This document shows positions 32,843-34,797 of a DNA stretch of 34,797 nucleotides, piece after piece. Within the stretch, counting starts at the first letter, position 1. The number at the start of each line of letters is the position of its first letter. This DNA is from JBAZKK01 sp041650795. GTDB lineage: Bacteria; Omnitrophota; Gorgyraeia; Gygaellales; Profunditerraquicolaceae. The notes under the pieces were generated by a model. It ran no database searches. It was not told where the DNA came from and was given only the letters and a program-made list of their open reading frames with translations. Location: assembly GCA_041650795.1 (NCBI GenBank), contig JBAZKK010000009.1, forward strand, positions 1-34,797, read 5' to 3'. The position numbers were made by a program, and so were the translations under genes.

Positions 32843-33636
32843 GCAAAGCAATCGGAGTTTTTGATTCCGGCGTCGGAGGACTGACGGTAGTAAAGGAGCT
32901 GATCCGTCAGCTGCCGTCGGAGGATATCGTTTATTTCGGGGACACCGCGCGCGTGCCTTACGGCGTTAAGTCGCGCGAGACGGTCATACGTTTCTCGATA
33001 GAAAACATGCTGTTTCTTCTGGAGCAGGACGTCAAGCTCATCTGCGTTGCCTGCAATACCGTCTCCAGCCTTGCGCTTCCCATCATCAGGAATTATTTTA
33101 AGGTTCCCATAGTGGGCGTCATTACCCCCGGCGCCATGAAGGCAGTATACGCCACGCGTAACAAGCGCATCGGCGTAATCGGCACCCGCAGCACTATCAG
33201 GAGCCGCGCCTACGAGCAGGAGATCAAGCGCCTTGACCCCGCAATTTCCGTGAAGACTGCTGCCTGCGCTTTATTCGTGCCTTTTGCCGAAGAGGGTTTT
33301 ACTTTTGGCAAGGCAGTAAGCGAGGTGGCGGCGCATTATTTAAAGCCGCTGAAGGCTGCCGGGGTTGATACCGTTATCCTGGGCTGCACCCATTATCCGC
33401 TACTGAAGCCGGTGATTAAAGAAGCAATGGGAGGCCACGCAACATTAATCGATTCCGCAAAGGAGGTCGCGCTTGAGGTAAAGGAGATCCTTTCGCGCGA
33501 AGGACTGCTTAGCAGGATTACCTCCCGCGGCAGGCAGAGATTCTACGTAAGCGATAACCCTGAGTGGTTCTCGAGTCTCGCGCGCCGCTTCCTGGGCCGC
33601 GCGATAAGCGACGCCAAAAAGGTAAACCATGTATAG
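32839..33636 (+). CDS. murI: Glutamate racemase
   Basis: It makes D-glutamate for peptidoglycan. The protein has 265 residues starting at TTG 32839, with GGAGG seven bases upstream and an overlap with the amidase stop. Catalytic cysteines are C72 (VACNT) and C183 (GCTHYP); other motifs are FDSGVGGLTV, YFGDTARVPYG and GVITPGA. TTG is the only start that keeps the conserved FDSGVGG near residue 8. It overlaps queD by eight nt. Confidence 0.95.
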   Translation: MSKAIGVFDSGVGGLTVVKELIRQLPSEDIVYFGDTARVPYGVKSRETVIRFSIENMLFLLEQDVKLICVACNTVSSLALPIIRNYFKVPIVGVITPGAMKAVYATRNKRIGVIGTRSTIRSRAYEQEIKRLDPAISVKTAACALFVPFAEEGFTFGKAVSEVAAHYLKPLKAAGVDTVILGCTHYPLLKPVIKEAMGGHATLIDSAKEVALEVKEILSREGLLSRITSRGRQRFYVSDNPEWFSSLARRFLGRAISDAKKVNHV

Positions 33637-33988
33637 CGTCAAGGTAGAGGCGAATTTCAGCGCAGCGCACAACCTGCGCAACTATAAAGGCAAATGCGAA
33701 TCCCTGCACGGCCACAACTGGAAGGTGGAGGTCGCGCTTTCCAGCGATAAGCTTGATAAGGCCGGGATGGTAATGGATTTTAAGAAGCTCAAAGCGCAAT
33801 TGAAATGCGTCCTCGATAAGCTCGATCACGGTTATTTAAATAAGGGCGCTTATTTTAAGAAGATCAACCCTACCTCGGAAAACATCGCCCGTTACATTTA
33901 TGAAAGACTTAAGGCGCGCATCAAGGGATTGGCGAGCGTAACCGTTTGGGAATCGGATACCTGCGCAGCCAGCTATTACGGGGAATGA
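33629..33988 (+). CDS. queD: 6-carboxytetrahydropterin synthase
   Basis: It is the second enzyme of the preQ0/queuosine route, turning dihydroneopterin triphosphate into 6-carboxytetrahydropterin. The protein has 119 residues. Zinc ligands are H14, H27 and H29; catalytic C23 lies in GKCESLHGHNW; D66 and H67 are in LDHGYLN, and E108 lies near the C terminus (TVWESDT). The cysteine spacing matches QueD rather than mammalian PTPS. It overlaps both murI and queC. Confidence 0.92.
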   Translation: MYSVKVEANFSAAHNLRNYKGKCESLHGHNWKVEVALSSDKLDKAGMVMDFKKLKAQLKCVLDKLDHGYLNKGAYFKKINPTSENIARYIYERLKARIKGLASVTVWESDTCAASYYGE

Positions 33989-34644
33989 AGAAAGCGGTTG
34001 TTCTTTTGTCGGGAGGTCTGGATTCCGCGGTAACGCTGTATCTGGCAAAGAAGAAAGGCTTTAGTTGCCAATGCCTTATTTTTGATTACGGCCAGCGCCA
34101 TCGCCGCGAGATAGCGTCAGCCAGGAAGATTGCCGTTTCTTCGGGCTGCCCGTTTAAGGTTATCAGGATTTCGTTTCCCTGGAAGGGGTCTGCCCTTTTG
34201 GATAACAGCAAGAAACTGCGCTTGAGGATTCCAGGAAAGAGCGGTATCCCGGCCAGTTATGTGCCTGCCAGAAACATCGTATTCTTGAGCTTTGCGCTGT
34301 CCTTTGCCGAGGCTTCAGGCGCTCGCGCCTTGTTTATCGGAGCGCATACGCAGGACTACAGCGGTTATCCGGATTGCCGGCCGGGATTCTTTAGCGCTTA
34401 CAGAAAGGTGATCGCTGCCGGCACAAAGTCCGGGGTTGAGGGTAAAGGCATTAAGATTTTTACCCCGCTCATCAATAAGGGCAAGGCAGAGATTGTCAGG
34501 TTGGGGGACAGGCTTAAGGTTCCGTTTAAGTTTACCTGGTCATGTTACCGCGGCGGGGAAAAACCCTGCGGCAGCTGCGATAGCTGTCATCTGCGGGCGC
34601 GGGGATTCTATCAGGCAGGCTTGAATGACCCGGCTATCGGTTAA
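33985..34644 (+). CDS. queC: 7-cyano-7-deazaguanine synthase
   Basis: This ATP-dependent enzyme forms preQ0 from 7-carboxy-7-deazaguanine. From the ATG at 33985, which shares ATGA with queD, it has 219 residues; the upstream frame to 33946 lies inside queD and was not used. The ATP-binding P-loop SGGLDSA is at 9-15. The zinc site is C187, C195, C198 and C201 (CYRGGEKPCGSCDSC). The middle region (YVPARNIVFLSFALSFAEASGA, IGAHTQDYSGYPDCR) is highly characteristic. Confidence 0.96.
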   Translation: MKKAVVLLSGGLDSAVTLYLAKKKGFSCQCLIFDYGQRHRREIASARKIAVSSGCPFKVIRISFPWKGSALLDNSKKLRLRIPGKSGIPASYVPARNIVFLSFALSFAEASGARALFIGAHTQDYSGYPDCRPGFFSAYRKVIAAGTKSGVEGKGIKIFTPLINKGKAEIVRLGDRLKVPFKFTWSCYRGGEKPCGSCDSCHLRARGFYQAGLNDPAIG

Positions 34645-34650
34645 GAGGAT

Positions 34651-34797
34651 ATGAAAGGCAAAATCAACGAGATTTTTGAAAGCGTCCAGGGAGAGGGGTT
34701 GTATTTAGGAGAGAAGCAGCTCTTTGTGCGTTTCTCAGGATGCAACCTTAACTGCTGGTTCTGCGATACCAACCACCGCAAGTTCAAGGAATACGAG
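34651..34797 (+). CDS. queE: 7-carboxy-7-deazaguanine synthase (3' truncated by window edge)
   Basis: The first 49 residues are visible. This radical SAM enzyme makes 7-carboxy-7-deazaguanine from 6-carboxytetrahydropterin. The visible part has the CxxxCxxC iron-sulfur motif (C31, C35, C38 in GCNLNCWFC), preceded by IFESVQGEGLYLG, the family N terminus. AGAGGAT lies just before the ATG. It completes queD-queC-queE, the set needed to reach preQ0 from a pterin precursor. Confidence 0.95.
   Translation, partial: MKGKINEIFESVQGEGLYLGEKQLFVRFSGCNLNCWFCDTNHRKFKEYE

Noticed and set aside
1..34797. CRISPR arrays, insertion sequences, prophage genes, rRNA
   Set aside because: No regularly spaced repeats, transposase, integrase, phage structural gene or rRNA sequence was seen.

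Overview
The window looks like a chromosomal fragment of an uncultured Gram-negative bacterium. It has LptF/LptG-type permeases, an AsmA-like envelope protein, a TolC-MacA-MacB-type exporter and several lipoprotein signals, so it has an outer membrane. Most genes are on the + strand, packed with ATGA or longer overlaps and several TTG/GTG starts. The composition and mix of genes would suit Candidatus Omnitrophota or a related PVC-side lineage, but that is an impression and not a phylogenetic result. The order tmk-holB-ricT-metG-tatD resembles the well-known Firmicutes (B. subtilis) cluster. No phage, insertion sequence, CRISPR array or rRNA was seen.

Layout. 1-11938 (+) is a long housekeeping run: cysS (5' end cut off), tmk, holB, ricT, metG, tatD, a DUF362/ferredoxin protein, a TPR protein, mtnA, thiL, tsaE, tsaB, alr. 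11950-14856 (-) is comF followed by two LptF/LptG permeases; the first permease carries a one-base frameshift near its 3' end. comF and pyrE are divergent, each with a near-consensus sigma70 promoter so close to the start codon that both messages look leaderless, and a 13-bp inverted repeat lies between them. 15012-21918 (+) holds pyrE, a BaiN/HI0933-type flavoprotein, a REP-like palindrome, an in-frame Maf-M48 peptidase fusion with a lipobox in its middle, a clan-A glycoside hydrolase lipoprotein, a small PepSY-like secreted protein and a large AsmA-like protein.

22065-29280 (+) looks like an envelope-stress and efflux locus: AbrB-like regulator, ECF sigma factor, zinc-finger anti-sigma factor, Spy/CpxP-like protein, TolC-like channel, short-hairpin adaptor, MacB-like ABC transporter, a DUF6515-like exported protein and a second Spy/CpxP-like protein. 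It ends in a strong, probably bidirectional terminator. tRNA-Leu(CAG) on the - strand faces that terminator and has a promoter back-to-back with that of an AEC-family transporter.

29568-34797 (+): AEC transporter, smpB, a 320-nt structured spacer with a long direct repeat, tmRNA (ssrA) with an unusually long predicted tag, a terminator, a lipoprotein N-acetylmuramoyl-L-alanine amidase, murI, and the preQ0 genes queD, queC and queE (3' end cut off). The points most worth checking are the Maf-M48 fusion with its two T7 tracts, the tmRNA tag and upstream duplication, the paired leaderless promoters, and the ECF efflux module.
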